NCBI GenBank assembly: GCA_946409435.1
Contig: CAMJWJ010000004.1
Coordinates: 1 to 54,221, forward strand
Source: an uncultured Prevotella sp.
GTDB taxonomy: Bacteria > Bacteroidota > Bacteroidia > Bacteroidales > Bacteroidaceae
Direction: 5' to 3'
Length of the DNA stretch: 54,221 nucleotides
Part shown: positions 41,330 to 51,366 of the stretch, in pieces
Layout: the number at the start of each line of letters is the position of its first letter
Numbering within the stretch: position 1 is the stretch's first letter
Translations under genes and position numbers: made by a program
The notes under the pieces: generated by a model
The model's input: the letters and a program-made list of their open reading frames with translations, nothing else
Databases searched by the model: none
What the model was told of the DNA's origin: nothing

Positions 41330-43252
41330 ATGTTTCGCATAAAGAAATTAGACATATTTATAGCCAAGCAGTTCGGTCTGCTGTTCTTCGCCACCTTTTT
41401 CATCTGCCAGTTTGTGCTGATGATGCAGTTTTTGTGGCGCTATGTCGACGACCTCATAGGCAAGGGGTTGTCGATGGATGTACTGGCGCAGTTTTTCTGG
41501 TATATGGGCATCATGCTCATGCCACAGGCTTTCCCATTGGCTATTCTGCTGTCGGCGCTCATTGCTTTTGGAAACCTTGGTGAGTCATCGGAGCTGACGG
41601 CTATCAAGTCGGCCGGCATATCGCTGATGCAGACCATGCGCTCGCTCATCTTCATCACGTTCTGCATCTCCTGCATGTCGTTCTATTTTCAGGAAGTGAT
41701 CGGACCGAAGGCTTTTGTATCCTTCCAGCAGCTGTTGCTGTCGATGAAGCAGAAGAGTCCGGAACTGGAGATACCGGAAGGCATCTTCTACGACGGCATA
41801 CCTGGCTCGAACCTGTATGTCCAAAAGAAGGACATGGAGACGGGTGTGCTCTACGGCATCATGATATACCGCATGAACGGCGGCTACGAGGATGCTGCCG
41901 TCATACTGGCCGACTCGGGGCGCATCCAGTCGACAGCTGAGAAGAAGCACCTGCTACTGACACTGTACAGCGGCGAGTGGTTCGAGAACATGAGGCAGTC
42001 GGGCCTCAACGTGTCGGCCAATGTGCCGTACCGCCGTGAGACGTTCTCGACGAAGAAGATACTGCTGGACTTCGACGACGGCTTCAACATGGCCGATGCC
42101 GGCGGCATAGCATCTGATGCACGGTCGAAAGGAATGAGCCAGCTGTTGCACGACCTGGACAGCATCCGCGAGTTCAACGACTCGGTGGGCCATGCCTTCT
42201 ACGACGAGGCCAAGGGCTATGCTTACAATCGTCCAGCCTTGCAGGCAAAAGACTCCGCGCTCATCGTCAGTCAGGTAAAGAAGGAGAACTTCGACTCGCT
42301 GTACGAGAAGATGACTGGCGAGCAGAAGCAGGCTGTGATGAGTGTTGCCACGACGGAGGCGCTGAGCATATACAACAACCTCGACTACAAGGGTGACTAC
42401 TCGGCGTGGCTGAACCGCCAGGAGCGCATGCACCAGATGGAGGCCATCAACAAGATTACGCTGTCGCTCTCGTGCCTCATCTTCTTTTTTATCGGCGCAC
42501 CGCTGGGAGCCATCATCCGCAAGGGTGGACTGGGTGTACCGGTCATCATATCGGTACTGGTGTTCATCGTCTACTACATCCTCGACAACACGGGCATGAA
42601 AATGGCGCGTGACGACAACTGGACAGTATGGTTCGGCAAACTATTAGGCACAGGTGTACTGACACCCATCGCCGTGTTCTTCACCTATAAGGCCAACAAC
42701 GACTCGGTGGTGTTTAACGTCGACCTGTACAAGAACATCCTAATGCGCATGCTGGGACTACGCATGAAGCGACCAACCATCGGCAAGGAGGTCATCATCA
42801 ACGACCCGGACTATGCTGCCGACGCCGCTGCGCTGAACCACATCACGCAGCAGGTGGAAACCTACATGAACGAGCACAACCTCAAGCGCTGGCCCAACCC
42901 CATCAAGGTATTCTTCCGCCCTGGCGACGACCACGTCATCAGTGACATCAGCGAACTGTTGGAGACTACCATCGACGATCTGTCGAACACGCGCGACCGC
43001 TACATCCTGAACCACCTGAACACCTACCCCATCGTGGCCACCCATGCCCACACACGACCATTCGTTCGTACGTGGCTGAACATCGTCACAGGCATCATAC
43101 TGCCGGTTGGACTGTTCTTCTACTGTCGCATGATACGTTTCCGTCTGCGCCTCTACCGCGACCTGAAGGCCATCCACCGTGCCAACACTGCTATCGCTGA
43201 GCGCATCGACGAGCACTACCTTCATAGCACACAAACAACTACTAATATATAA
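41330..43252 (+). CDS. LptF/LptG-family permease (lipopolysaccharide export)
   Basis: A 640-residue inner-membrane protein with the six-helix YjgP/YjgQ fold. Helices at about 10-35, 50-80, 100-125 (LDIFIAKQFGLLFFATFFICQFVLMM; GIMLMPQAFPLAILLSALIAFG) precede a large periplasmic beta domain; helices near 370-480 follow (LIFFFIGAPLGAIIRKGGLGVPVIIS). In the LptB2FG transporter it helps extract LPS from the inner membrane. At 640 residues it is longer than E. coli LptF or LptG (about 360), as is typical for this phylum, with a cytoplasmic insertion and a last helix near the C-terminus. The upstream extension of the frame includes the promoter, so ATG 41330 is the start. ribBA follows after 15 bp. 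Confidence 0.92.
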   Translation: MFRIKKLDIFIAKQFGLLFFATFFICQFVLMMQFLWRYVDDLIGKGLSMDVLAQFFWYMGIMLMPQAFPLAILLSALIAFGNLGESSELTAIKSAGISLMQTMRSLIFITFCISCMSFYFQEVIGPKAFVSFQQLLLSMKQKSPELEIPEGIFYDGIPGSNLYVQKKDMETGVLYGIMIYRMNGGYEDAAVILADSGRIQSTAEKKHLLLTLYSGEWFENMRQSGLNVSANVPYRRETFSTKKILLDFDDGFNMADAGGIASDARSKGMSQLLHDLDSIREFNDSVGHAFYDEAKGYAYNRPALQAKDSALIVSQVKKENFDSLYEKMTGEQKQAVMSVATTEALSIYNNLDYKGDYSAWLNRQERMHQMEAINKITLSLSCLIFFFIGAPLGAIIRKGGLGVPVIISVLVFIVYYILDNTGMKMARDDNWTVWFGKLLGTGVLTPIAVFFTYKANNDSVVFNVDLYKNILMRMLGLRMKRPTIGKEVIINDPDYAADAAALNHITQQVETYMNEHNLKRWPNPIKVFFRPGDDHVISDISELLETTIDDLSNTRDRYILNHLNTYPIVATHAHTRPFVRTWLNIVTGIILPVGLFFYCRMIRFRLRLYRDLKAIHRANTAIAERIDEHYLHSTQTTTNI

Positions 43253-43267
43253 TAATAAGGTATAACC

Positions 43268-44479
43268 ATGGATTCATTGAAACTCAATACCATCGACGAG
43301 GCACTGGCCGACTTCAAGGAAGGCAAGTTCGTTATCGTTGTGGACGACGAAGACCGCGAGAACGAGGGCGACCTCATCTGTGCAGCCGAGAAAATCACTC
43401 CCGAGATGGTGAACTTCATGCTGAAGAACGCCCGTGGACTGCTGTGCGCCCCCGTCACCATCAGCCGCAGCGAAGAGCTGGACCTTCCCCATCAGGTGCA
43501 GGACAACACGTCGCTGCTCGGCACACCGTTTACCGTGACCATCGACAAGATAGAGGGCTGCACCACAGGTGTCTCAGCCCACGACCGTGCCGCCACCATC
43601 CGTGCACTGGCCGACCCTGCCTCTACGCCAAAGACGTTCGGCCGCCCTGGTCACGTCAACCCGCTGTACGCTCAGGACAACGGTGTGCTGCGCCGCTCTG
43701 GCCACACCGAGGCAGCCATCGACCTCTGCAAGCTCAGCGGACTCTACCCTGCCGGTGCGCTGATGGAGATAATGAACGACGACGGCACGATGGCCCGTCT
43801 GCCGCAGCTGATGGACTTTGCCCGCCAGCACGACATGAAGGTCATCGCCATTAAGGACCTGATAGCCTACCGTTTGCAGAAGGAGAGCATCGTCGAGAAG
43901 GGCGAGGAGGTCGACATGCCTACCGACTACGGCCACTTCCGCCTCATCCCCTTCCGCCAGAAGTCGAACGGACTGGAGCACATGGCACTCATCAAGGGTG
44001 AGTGGCACAAAGACGAGGCCATCCTCGTGCGCGTTCATTCCAGCTGCATGACGGGCGACATCCTTGGCTCGAAGCGCTGCGACTGCGGCGAACAGCTGCA
44101 CAAGTCCATGCAGATGATTGAGCAGGAGGGCCGCGGTGTCATCGTCTATATGCAACAGGAGGGCCGTGGTATCGGACTCATGAATAAGATAGCCGCCTAC
44201 AAGCTGCAGGAGGAGGGTCTTGACACCGTCGATGCCAATGTCCACCTCGGCTTTAAGCCCGACGAGCGCGACTACGGCTGCGGTGCCCAGATACTGCGTA
44301 TGTTAGGAGTACAGAAGATGCGCCTCATGACCAACAACCCCGTGAAGCGTGTCGGACTAGAGGGCTACGGACTGGAGATTGTAGAGAATGTACCCATTGA
44401 GACAACTCCCAATGAGTACAACCTGCGCTATCTGGAAACAAAGAAGAACCGCATGGGTCACACGCTGCACCTGAAATGA
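43268..44479 (+). CDS. ribBA: RibBA: DHBP synthase / GTP cyclohydrolase II
   Basis: A 403-residue bifunctional enzyme of riboflavin synthesis. The N-terminal half ([55 protein letters not shown]) makes 3,4-dihydroxy-2-butanone 4-phosphate from ribulose 5-phosphate. The C-terminal half is GTP cyclohydrolase II, with the zinc cysteines in [20 protein letters not shown] and the GTP-binding [12 protein letters not shown]. All key motifs of both domains are present, so both activities are expected. It lies 15 bp after the permease gene and is probably co-transcribed with it; no FMN riboswitch is seen. Confidence 0.97.
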   Translation: MDSLKLNTIDEALADFKEGKFVIVVDDEDRENEGDLICAAEKITPEMVNFMLKNARGLLCAPVTISRSEELDLPHQVQDNTSLLGTPFTVTIDKIEGCTTGVSAHDRAATIRALADPASTPKTFGRPGHVNPLYAQDNGVLRRSGHTEAAIDLCKLSGLYPAGALMEIMNDDGTMARLPQLMDFARQHDMKVIAIKDLIAYRLQKESIVEKGEEVDMPTDYGHFRLIPFRQKSNGLEHMALIKGEWHKDEAILVRVHSSCMTGDILGSKRCDCGEQLHKSMQMIEQEGRGVIVYMQQEGRGIGLMNKIAAYKLQEEGLDTVDANVHLGFKPDERDYGCGAQILRMLGVQKMRLMTNNPVKRVGLEGYGLEIVENVPIETTPNEYNLRYLETKKNRMGHTLHLK

Positions 44480-44509
44480 GGCATCACCCCAAACACTGAC
44501 TATACGCAA

Positions 44510-44528
44510 GCGTAGGGTGACCCTACGC
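44510..44528. terminator. Possible bidirectional terminator
   Basis: GCGTAGGG and CCCTACGC form a perfect 8-bp stem with a TGA loop, in the 54-bp gap between the converging ribBA and phosphatase genes. The run of T on the plus strand starts only about 8 nt after the stem, so termination strength is doubtful. Confidence 0.45.
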
Positions 44529-44533
44529 CGAAT

Positions 44534-45937
44534 CTACTTTTTCTTCACCACCTTCTGATGATTTTCAATGACGAGGCCACGGGTCGAGTCCGTAGCCTGC
44601 ATGCCATTGAGCGTATAGGTGCGACCATCACCAATGGGTACAATGCGGGCGGCAGCGGAGACAGCCGTCGGAGCATCCTCAATGGCGTCGTATTCGGCCA
44701 TCGCCTCAGCAAAGCGGCCGTCGAGGTCGGCCATCCTATACAGCCCGTCGGCATTAGGCGTCAATCCTTCGACAGTGACAGCCAGCACCATAGGCGGCAC
44801 GTCGGGCGATAGCAACGTTCGGCCCTGCATCTGACTGACAGCCGCATAGACCAGGTTGATGGCCACATAGTCCTCCGTACCGTCGCTCCACTTTTCAAAG
44901 ACAATCTTCGAGCCGATGGGCGTATGCAGTTCAATGGCATGCTCCGTCTCGGGGAAGTTGAGACGAAGGGCTGCTCCGATGGAGGCCAAGTTGCTATCGT
45001 GGCCACAGAGGAACATGAACTTACGGTCAGTGCGGTTCAACTCTTCGCGGATGCGGCTTACCAGCGGATGGGCTATGTTGACGGCAGCGGCATGGGTAGT
45101 GAAGAGCAGACCATCGTAGACCTCCTTGACACCACAGATGGCGCGCCACTGCTCTGTGGTCAGTTCATGGCCGAAAGCCGTCATGCTCTCCAACTCATAG
45201 CACTGTAGCACCATGGCGTCGGCCACGGTGTTAGCCATCGTGTAACCGCCGGTCATGCGTGGCTCGTCGTCTTTCTCGATCTTGAATTGCGTGTCGTCGA
45301 AACGGAAGTGCAGCGTGTCGCCCTCCAGGGCGGCGGGCGAGTGGCTGATGTCGAGCACCTGCTCCATCAGCGTCAGCGTGGGCTGCACGGACTGCATCCA
45401 CGCCTGCGGCCCACCATGCAATGCCTGCATCTCGTCTATCACCAGCTGACGGTATTTGTCGTTCATCTTCGTAAATTTTGGCGTAAACACTGGGTCCATC
45501 TTGTCCTCATCCAGCTTATGGGTTATCTCCACATTGGCGAAGGGCAGGAAACCTGCCGAGAAGTACTTCGCCGTGGCAAATGTGCGCTGGCGTGAGTTGG
45601 CGTAGAACAGCACCTCGTCGCCCGTCGGACGGTAGTTGTCGGGCAGCAGGCCCTCGCCAACCACCCACTTGCGGAAGAACTGGCCCATCTCTGTCTCCAA
45701 CACGCCTCCGCGCAGGGACAACTGGCTCGACGGCGACGACCACGCAAACCACTCATGGGGCGTGACTCGCTTATAGACGGCTCCGCCCGACGACAGCGGT
45801 GAGCGGATGTTGTGACGGCTCATCACCACCACTTCTTTCAGTTCATACTTAGCCCGGAAGTCGTCCGAACGCTCAATCTGCGCCAACGCACCGACTGTTG
45901 CCAAGACGGCAGTTGCTATTGCAAATAGTCTTTTCAT
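44534..45937 (-). CDS. Secreted histidine-type phosphatase (phytase-like)
   Basis: A 467-residue exported protein (signal peptide to about residue 20, TVGALAQ). It has the branch-2 histidine phosphatase motifs: SRHNIRSP at 40-47 (nucleophile His42; in place of the usual RHGxRxP) and the C-terminal GHDSN at about 310-314 (proton donor Asp). These enzymes release phosphate from phytate, glucose 1-phosphate or similar esters, usually in the periplasm. RHNIR rather than RHGxR is common in Bacteroidota members. The gene stands alone, with no clear promoter box, between ribBA and the PL11 lyase gene. Confidence 0.88.
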   Translation of the reverse strand: MKRLFAIATAVLATVGALAQIERSDDFRAKYELKEVVVMSRHNIRSPLSSGGAVYKRVTPHEWFAWSSPSSQLSLRGGVLETEMGQFFRKWVVGEGLLPDNYRPTGDEVLFYANSRQRTFATAKYFSAGFLPFANVEITHKLDEDKMDPVFTPKFTKMNDKYRQLVIDEMQALHGGPQAWMQSVQPTLTLMEQVLDISHSPAALEGDTLHFRFDDTQFKIEKDDEPRMTGGYTMANTVADAMVLQCYELESMTAFGHELTTEQWRAICGVKEVYDGLLFTTHAAAVNIAHPLVSRIREELNRTDRKFMFLCGHDSNLASIGAALRLNFPETEHAIELHTPIGSKIVFEKWSDGTEDYVAINLVYAAVSQMQGRTLLSPDVPPMVLAVTVEGLTPNADGLYRMADLDGRFAEAMAEYDAIEDAPTAVSAAARIVPIGDGRTYTLNGMQATDSTRGLVIENHQKVVKKK

Positions 45938-46013
45938 CGTTCTATCTGTTTTATTGATTCCTATTATTGTTCTTTTTCCTTCTATTATTATGATGATACA
46001 CCAGCAAAGCGGT

Positions 46014-49000
46014 CTACCGCTTTACCACTTTCACGCCCCCCACGATGTAGATGCCGGCGGGCAGACCGTCGAGAGCACGGCTGAACGACACGGCTGTACG
46101 TTGGCGGCGGCCGTCAGCGCTATAGACATCGACCTCAGCATCGGGGGCAGGGATGGCGACAACACCTGCCGACAGAGCACTTACGCGCAGCTTGCCGTCG
46201 GTGAGCAACGTCGAGCTGTCGAACTCATACGTGATGCCGTCCTCAGCCTCACACTTCACGACGAACTCTCCCGTGGCCGTGGTGAAACCTGTCTTGAATA
46301 CCGTCAGCTCGTCGCCGACACTCAGCGTACGGCCTGCAGGAATGCTGACGAGGATGGTGTCGCCCTCATGCATGACGGCACCCTTGGGGGCTATCTGCGT
46401 ATTGCCCGAAGTCTTGCCGAGGCGTACTGTGAGGGTAGCACCAGCCTGCAGCGTCAGCGTGCCGTTGACGCGGAGGGTTCCCGTGCTTGACGACGCCAGA
46501 CCGCCGGTCACAATGCCGCCACGCTGTACGGTGACGTCGCCCGCCAGTGCCGTGCCGAGCAATCGGCCTCCCTGCTGCACGGTGATGGTGCCCGACGTGA
46601 AGACATTCGACGTGCTGTTCTGCAGTTCCAGCGTGCCGCCCGCCACATAGACGGGGGCGGTGTGGCCGGGAGTCTTCAGCGTCAGCTTACCCGTTCCTAC
46701 CTTGTTGACACGACTGGCCTTGAGCAGTCCACTGAACGTGGTGTTCGTATTCAGATAGCCCACCGACCACGTACTCTGTGCACCACCCAACACGGCATCT
46801 GTAGCCGTGGCAGCCAGTGCACCAATCTTTGTGGTGGCGGCCACCTCACCGCTGCCGCCGCTGGCGTTGTGGGCCACGTATGTTCCGGCATCGATAATAA
46901 GGTGTGTCTTCGACATGTCGGTGACGCCCTGCATCAGCCTGACGTTGCCCCCGTCACCCTTGACGGTGAGTTGTCCCTCGAAGTCCTTGAACGTGGCACC
47001 GATGTCGCAGCGCACGTAGCGGGTGGTAATGGTCAGGTTTCCGCTGCCCGTGAACGAGCCGTTGATCTTACCGCGCGACGAGCCGACGATGCGGTTGTTA
47101 GTGCCTGCCACGACGGTGAACTCGTGGTTCAGCACGGGTACGGTGGAAGTGCTGTTTACGTCAATCTGATGCACCTCGCCACCCGCCAGCAGCATAGGCG
47201 AACCGGTGCGACCGAAGGTGCTGTTCCATGCTCCCTGTGCCACGATGCCTTTTCTGACGATGAGTCCTGAGAAGTTGTTGGCTCCGCCATAGGTGAAGTT
47301 CAGCTGTCCGGCACCGTCCTTCACGAGGAAGCCGGCACCCTTGACCTGTCCCTTCAGCGATAGCGCACTGTTCTGCTTGCTGACGTTGATGGTTGCCGTA
47401 TCGTTGATGGTAATGATGCGGTCGGTGCCCATGTTGTCCTGACTCAGCACGAGGGTACCGCCATTGAGCAGCAGGTTGCCCTCCTGGGCCGAGGCAGCAC
47501 CGATGGCACTCTTCTGGCTGCCGTCGTAGAAATTGGGCACGGTCAGCCGGCCGCCATTGACGATGGTACGCCCCGTATAGTCGCTGTACTTCATGTTCAG
47601 CGTCACGTCGGCATCCTGCTCGATGGTCACGTCGCCCGTGCCACTGATGCCGCCGTCGCCCTGCAGGGTGTACTTACCGCTCTGGAATGTGACGCCACTG
47701 GTAACCATCGGCTCGTTGAGCGTGACGGTGGTCTGCTGGCCCTCGCTGGTGAAGACGACGGCATCGCCGGGCACGAAGGCAGTGGGAGTGGTGGCCTGGG
47801 CAGGCGGCGTGGAGACGGAGCCTCCACCAACACAGAAGTTCTGGGCCTTGTAGTCCCAAAGGCTGCTCTCGGCTCCTGTCCACAGCACGCCGTCGGTGGC
47901 TTCGCGCGTACTATTTATAATAAGGAGCAGCCGGTTGCCGTCTACCTTCAGGTCGTAGTTGATGCCCTCCAGTCCGCGGGTCTTCAGCGCCGTCGGGTCG
48001 CAGGTGAGCGTGCCGCTGCACTGGGCTACGACGTAGGTGGCAGCATCCTGAGCAGCAAGGTTCACGGTGATGTAGTTGGTGCCGAGGAAGGTCAGGTCGC
48101 CCTTCACGACGATGTGGTCAGCCCATCCGAAGCCGCTGAGTTCGCTCATAGCAGCATCAGGCTTGGCACCTATCTCTATGTAGACGTTGCCGGGCAGGGT
48201 CATGCTCCTGTCCGAGGCGATGACTCCGTTGTAGGTGTCACGGTCGCACGGCATCAGGCGGCAGCCCTCATGGTTCAGCGCACCCTCGAAGGTGATGGTG
48301 TCACGTAGCAGCAGGTTGCCGGCCAGCGTACCCTTGGCACGCAGCTCCACGGGACCTGCCACGTCGCCGTTGACACAGAGCGTGCCTTCGCTGACGACGG
48401 TGCCGCCAGTGTGCAGCAGGTGGCCATAGACGGTGGCTGTTCCGGCCATCGACTTCACCATGTTGCCCGCACCAGTGGTGACGGCATCGTTCTCGCCGAG
48501 GTTCCAATTAGGATTGCTGAGTGTATAGTCGTGGTGGCGGGGGTTCATCAGGTAGACGGTGGTGGCGTTGAAGGGCTTCGTAACACGTATCGTGTCGCTA
48601 TTTTCACCAGCCACGTCGAACATCAGGCTCTTGCCGTCGGCGTATGTCGCAGGCTGTGCCATGTCGAAGGTAGTAAAGCCGCTTTCCACGCTGCCGCCAT
48701 GCCAGCGCAGGTCGCTGACGAAGACGGGTGGCAGGGGCGGCAGCGGCATGTCGCCGCCGAGATAGAAGCCCGTGTTGGGGTGCTGATAGTATCCGCGAGT
48801 GGTACAGTCACCACGGTAGTGCGGGTCTTGCTGCAGGGCATAGATGCTATGCTGTGTGGGCATGTTGGTGGTATATCCCACCAGCCCTGTACACTGGTTG
48901 TCGTCCTGCTTGGCCAGTATGACCTCCTCGCGCCAGTCGCCGACGATGTCGCCCATGAATGCCGGCCGCGTGCCGGTGCCACCGTGTGCTGCCCAGTTGC

Positions 49001-50729
49001 TCTCTTGCGAGAACTCCACCAGGCGGGCCTTGTTGAGCACCTGCGTAATCATCATGTTAGTGCCCCATCCGCTGCCGCCGGGCGACGACAGTTCCTCGCG
49101 CTGCAGGTCGCCGTTCCACCAGACACCTTCAAACATGGTCTTGATGCCACAGTCGGTACGCGTGTAGCTGGTCTTCTCGCCCTTGCAGTCGTAGATGTAG
49201 TCGTCGGTGAAGCTGTATAGCTCGTAGCCCTTGCGCGACGCATCGACATCCATGCAGGCACCACGGCCTACATCGAAGACGGAGGGCAGGTACCACTCCT
49301 TGATACGCTCGGCGGTACGGGCGTCATAGAGCAGCTGGCCCAACAGGGCACTCTGCTGAATGGCATAGACCTCCAGGCCTGGCCGGTCGGGGTCGATGTC
49401 GCTCAGGATGAAACGGTCGCCGTGGCCGATGCCGGGACTGGCAAACCAGCCCGTCAAGGGGTTCACGGAGTAGCCGCCTTGGATCATCTCGTCGCGGCCG
49501 TCGCCATCGACGTCGGCCACGCGCAGCTGATGGAACTCGGCCGGCCACGGCGTCTTGTCGTTACGGCTCCACGTGGCGGAGTGGTGCCAGTTGGTAGGCG
49601 TACCGCCTGTCCAGTCGTAGTCCCACGTGAAGACATAGTTATGGTGGGTCTTGTTGGTCTCACGGTCCAGACACTCCATGACCAGCGAGGGATGTATGCC
49701 GTCGAGATAGCAAATGGCAAAGTGGCCATCCAGGGCGGCATAGCCGTCGCTCATGTAGTCGGAGCGGTTGGTGCGCGTATAGCGGTCGGTGCCGTCGTGC
49801 ACCTCACTGTAGTTCAGTTCGCTGCAGGCAATCTCCGCACCCGTCGCGCCGTCGATGACCGACACGTAGAACGGACGGTTGCGCACGGTCTGCTGGCGGT
49901 AGTCCACGATGCCGTCGCCATCGACGTCGGGCACCTCGCTGCCCATGGCATAGCGGCCCCACGTCTCGTGCGCCTTGTCCCAGAAGCGGGTACCGTCGCA
50001 CGACTTGATGACGACCTCGCAGCGTCCGTCGCAGTTGATGTCGTAGGCTACCACCATGTCGTTCTGTCCACCGCAGATGTTCATGTTCGGCCCCATGTCG
50101 ACCGTCCACAACAGCTCGCCGGTCAGCCGGTAGGCCTGAATCTTGTGGCTGACGGCAGCATCGTTGTCGCGGCGGTCCTCAGCATCGTCGTCAGGACCGA
50201 CACCAGCATAGAGGCGGTCGCACACCACGGCATCGACATCTCCGTCGCCGTCGAGGTCCATGGGCCACACAAACTTTGTGCGGTAGTCATTGCGCGGGAT
50301 GACGCTATCGTCGAAGTCGAAACTGAACCACACGTTTGGCCACGCCTGCGGCAGATAGTGGAAAGGTGCCGACAGCGGTCCCTCTACGCCACCGGGTGAG
50401 ACGGCCGTGACGGCATACTCGCTGTTGGCGGTCAGCGACGACGGTACGTAGCAGGTCACCGACAGCGGCTGGGCATTCATTTTGGTGTAGTCCGACGCTC
50501 CGGCGGCACGGCAATAGACGTTGTAGGTCGTGCCTTCCGGCTCCTCGGCCAGCTTGCGCCATGAGATGAGACTGCCTTGTCCGCCAGTGGACGTGACGGA
50601 ACGGCCACCGGTACGGTTGACTGCCACAACGCTGCGCCCCGTCTTCTGTTGAAGGCGTTGCGCCACCGTTGCTGTGGGCAGCATACACAGCAGGACGGCA
50701 AGGATTGGGATACTGAGATATATTTTCAT
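46014..50729 (-). CDS. PL11 rhamnogalacturonan lyase fused to beta-strand repeats
   Basis: A 1571-residue exported protein (signal peptide ATVAQ, about residue 26). Residues about 25-620 are a family PL11 rhamnogalacturonan lyase: an N-terminal fibronectin-like part, then a beta-propeller full of DxDGDGxxD calcium sites (DLDGDGDVDAVVCDRLY, DVDGDGIVDYRQQ, RVADVDGDGRDEM, IVGDWREEVILA). It cuts the pectin rhamnogalacturonan-I backbone. The next 850 residues are repeated beta-strand blocks (GGTVVSEGTLCVNGDVAG, SGKYTLQGDGGISGTGDVTIEQDADV, NGGRLTVPNFYDGS), like autotransporter-associated beta repeats. It ends LPAGIYIVGGVKVVKR, a short sorting-like tail. PL11 enzymes are usually about 600 residues. 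An extension to TTG 50774 is unlikely because the -7 box overlaps it. Confidence 0.9.
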   Translation of the reverse strand: MKIYLSIPILAVLLCMLPTATVAQRLQQKTGRSVVAVNRTGGRSVTSTGGQGSLISWRKLAEEPEGTTYNVYCRAAGASDYTKMNAQPLSVTCYVPSSLTANSEYAVTAVSPGGVEGPLSAPFHYLPQAWPNVWFSFDFDDSVIPRNDYRTKFVWPMDLDGDGDVDAVVCDRLYAGVGPDDDAEDRRDNDAAVSHKIQAYRLTGELLWTVDMGPNMNICGGQNDMVVAYDINCDGRCEVVIKSCDGTRFWDKAHETWGRYAMGSEVPDVDGDGIVDYRQQTVRNRPFYVSVIDGATGAEIACSELNYSEVHDGTDRYTRTNRSDYMSDGYAALDGHFAICYLDGIHPSLVMECLDRETNKTHHNYVFTWDYDWTGGTPTNWHHSATWSRNDKTPWPAEFHQLRVADVDGDGRDEMIQGGYSVNPLTGWFASPGIGHGDRFILSDIDPDRPGLEVYAIQQSALLGQLLYDARTAERIKEWYLPSVFDVGRGACMDVDASRKGYELYSFTDDYIYDCKGEKTSYTRTDCGIKTMFEGVWWNGDLQREELSSPGGSGWGTNMMITQVLNKARLVEFSQESNWAAHGGTGTRPAFMGDIVGDWREEVILAKQDDNQCTGLVGYTTNMPTQHSIYALQQDPHYRGDCTTRGYYQHPNTGFYLGGDMPLPPLPPVFVSDLRWHGGSVESGFTTFDMAQPATYADGKSLMFDVAGENSDTIRVTKPFNATTVYLMNPRHHDYTLSNPNWNLGENDAVTTGAGNMVKSMAGTATVYGHLLHTGGTVVSEGTLCVNGDVAGPVELRAKGTLAGNLLLRDTITFEGALNHEGCRLMPCDRDTYNGVIASDRSMTLPGNVYIEIGAKPDAAMSELSGFGWADHIVVKGDLTFLGTNYITVNLAAQDAATYVVAQCSGTLTCDPTALKTRGLEGINYDLKVDGNRLLLIINSTREATDGVLWTGAESSLWDYKAQNFCVGGGSVSTPPAQATTPTAFVPGDAVVFTSEGQQTTVTLNEPMVTSGVTFQSGKYTLQGDGGISGTGDVTIEQDADVTLNMKYSDYTGRTIVNGGRLTVPNFYDGSQKSAIGAASAQEGNLLLNGGTLVLSQDNMGTDRIITINDTATINVSKQNSALSLKGQVKGAGFLVKDGAGQLNFTYGGANNFSGLIVRKGIVAQGAWNSTFGRTGSPMLLAGGEVHQIDVNSTSTVPVLNHEFTVVAGTNNRIVGSSRGKINGSFTGSGNLTITTRYVRCDIGATFKDFEGQLTVKGDGGNVRLMQGVTDMSKTHLIIDAGTYVAHNASGGSGEVAATTKIGALAATATDAVLGGAQSTWSVGYLNTNTTFSGLLKASRVNKVGTGKLTLKTPGHTAPVYVAGGTLELQNSTSNVFTSGTITVQQGGRLLGTALAGDVTVQRGGIVTGGLASSSTGTLRVNGTLTLQAGATLTVRLGKTSGNTQIAPKGAVMHEGDTILVSIPAGRTLSVGDELTVFKTGFTTATGEFVVKCEAEDGITYEFDSSTLLTDGKLRVSALSAGVVAIPAPDAEVDVYSADGRRQRTAVSFSRALDGLPAGIYIVGGVKVVKR

Positions 50730-50771
50730 TGTCGTTAGATAGTATGGTCCGTTAGAGGCCACTATCAGGTG

Positions 50772-50779
50772 CAAATTTA
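50772..50779 (-). promoter_or_regulatory. TAAATTTG promoter box for the PL11 gene
   Basis: CAAATTTA on the plus strand reads TAAATTTG on the minus strand, matching TAnnTTTG, about 43 bp upstream of the ATG at 50729. It supports the shorter start. Confidence 0.55.
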
Positions 50780-50895
50780 GACAAAAAATCTGAGATAATA
50801 AGCCTGTAGAGATAAAAACTTACACAAAGTGCAAAAAAAAGGCAATAATATAGCAGTTGACCTATTGGTTCATCCTCCCTCTCTTTCTTATCATG

Positions 50896-51325
50896 ATTCA
50901 CAAATTGAAAAACCCTTCACCAACGTCGTAACACGTTGCGCAACAATGGCTTACGGTGAAGGGCCTTGGTGAGACAATGTGAACGGTTGACGGTATGACG
51001 CCCTTCACGAATTCTTCCAATCATTATTTTGACGCTGTGAGTGGCCTTCTCACGATCGTGAGTGGCCTTCTCAATTCCGTGAGTGGCCTAGTTACGACGG
51101 TAAGTGGCCTACTAATTGGAATTACTCATTGAGTAAACACAAAAATGCATGGAGTAAATGCAAAGACTTGCGATGTTACACTTACATCATCCATCATACA
51201 TCATCCATCACACATCACACATCTAACCCTTCACCATATCTCGTTGTATCATTGCACGTTAGCCGCTTGGTGAAGGGTTTTGCTGCACAACAATTTCTTC
51301 TTTATTATAATAAAAATGCAGCCAT
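50896..51325 (-). mobile_element. About 430-bp hairpin-bounded element, copy B (inverted)
   Basis: The reverse complement of copy A, at roughly 90 percent identity in the conserved blocks by eye. It holds a hairpin at 50908-50964 (AACCCTTCAC with GGTGAAGGG), four 21-bp repeats, the block with TTACTCATTGAGTAA, a GATG microsatellite, and a 12-bp-stem hairpin (AACCCTTCACCA 51225-51236 with TGGTGAAGGGTT 51268-51279). It lacks the 24-bp duplication of copy A. It lies between the PL11 promoter and the 3' end of the DUF4332 gene and holds no protein-coding gene. Confidence 0.85.
51036..51115 (-). repeat. 21-bp tandem repeat, four units, in element B
   Basis: GTGGCC occurs at 51041, 51062, 51083 and 51104, exact 21-bp steps. 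The fourth unit diverges (TTAC for TCAC). Reverse-complemented, it is the same array as 32386-32461. Confidence 0.93.
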
Positions 51326-51366
51326 TTCTGACTGCATTTTAGTTTAGTTTTTACGTTTTCACGTTA

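Noticed and set aside
41155..41403. N-terminal extension of RimP
   Set aside because: The promoter and a perfect hairpin lie inside the extension, and RimP homologues begin at the internal Met.
49422..50399. 325-codon plus-strand frame across the PL11 gene
   Set aside because: Shadow of the calcium-site-rich propeller; no independent motif.
50730..50774. TTG start for the PL11 protein
   Set aside because: It overlaps the -7 box and would place 15 residues ahead of a normal signal peptide.
51129..51347. 72-codon plus-strand frame within element B
   Set aside because: Starts at TTG, runs through the GATG microsatellite and the hairpin, and diverges from copy A after about 15 residues.
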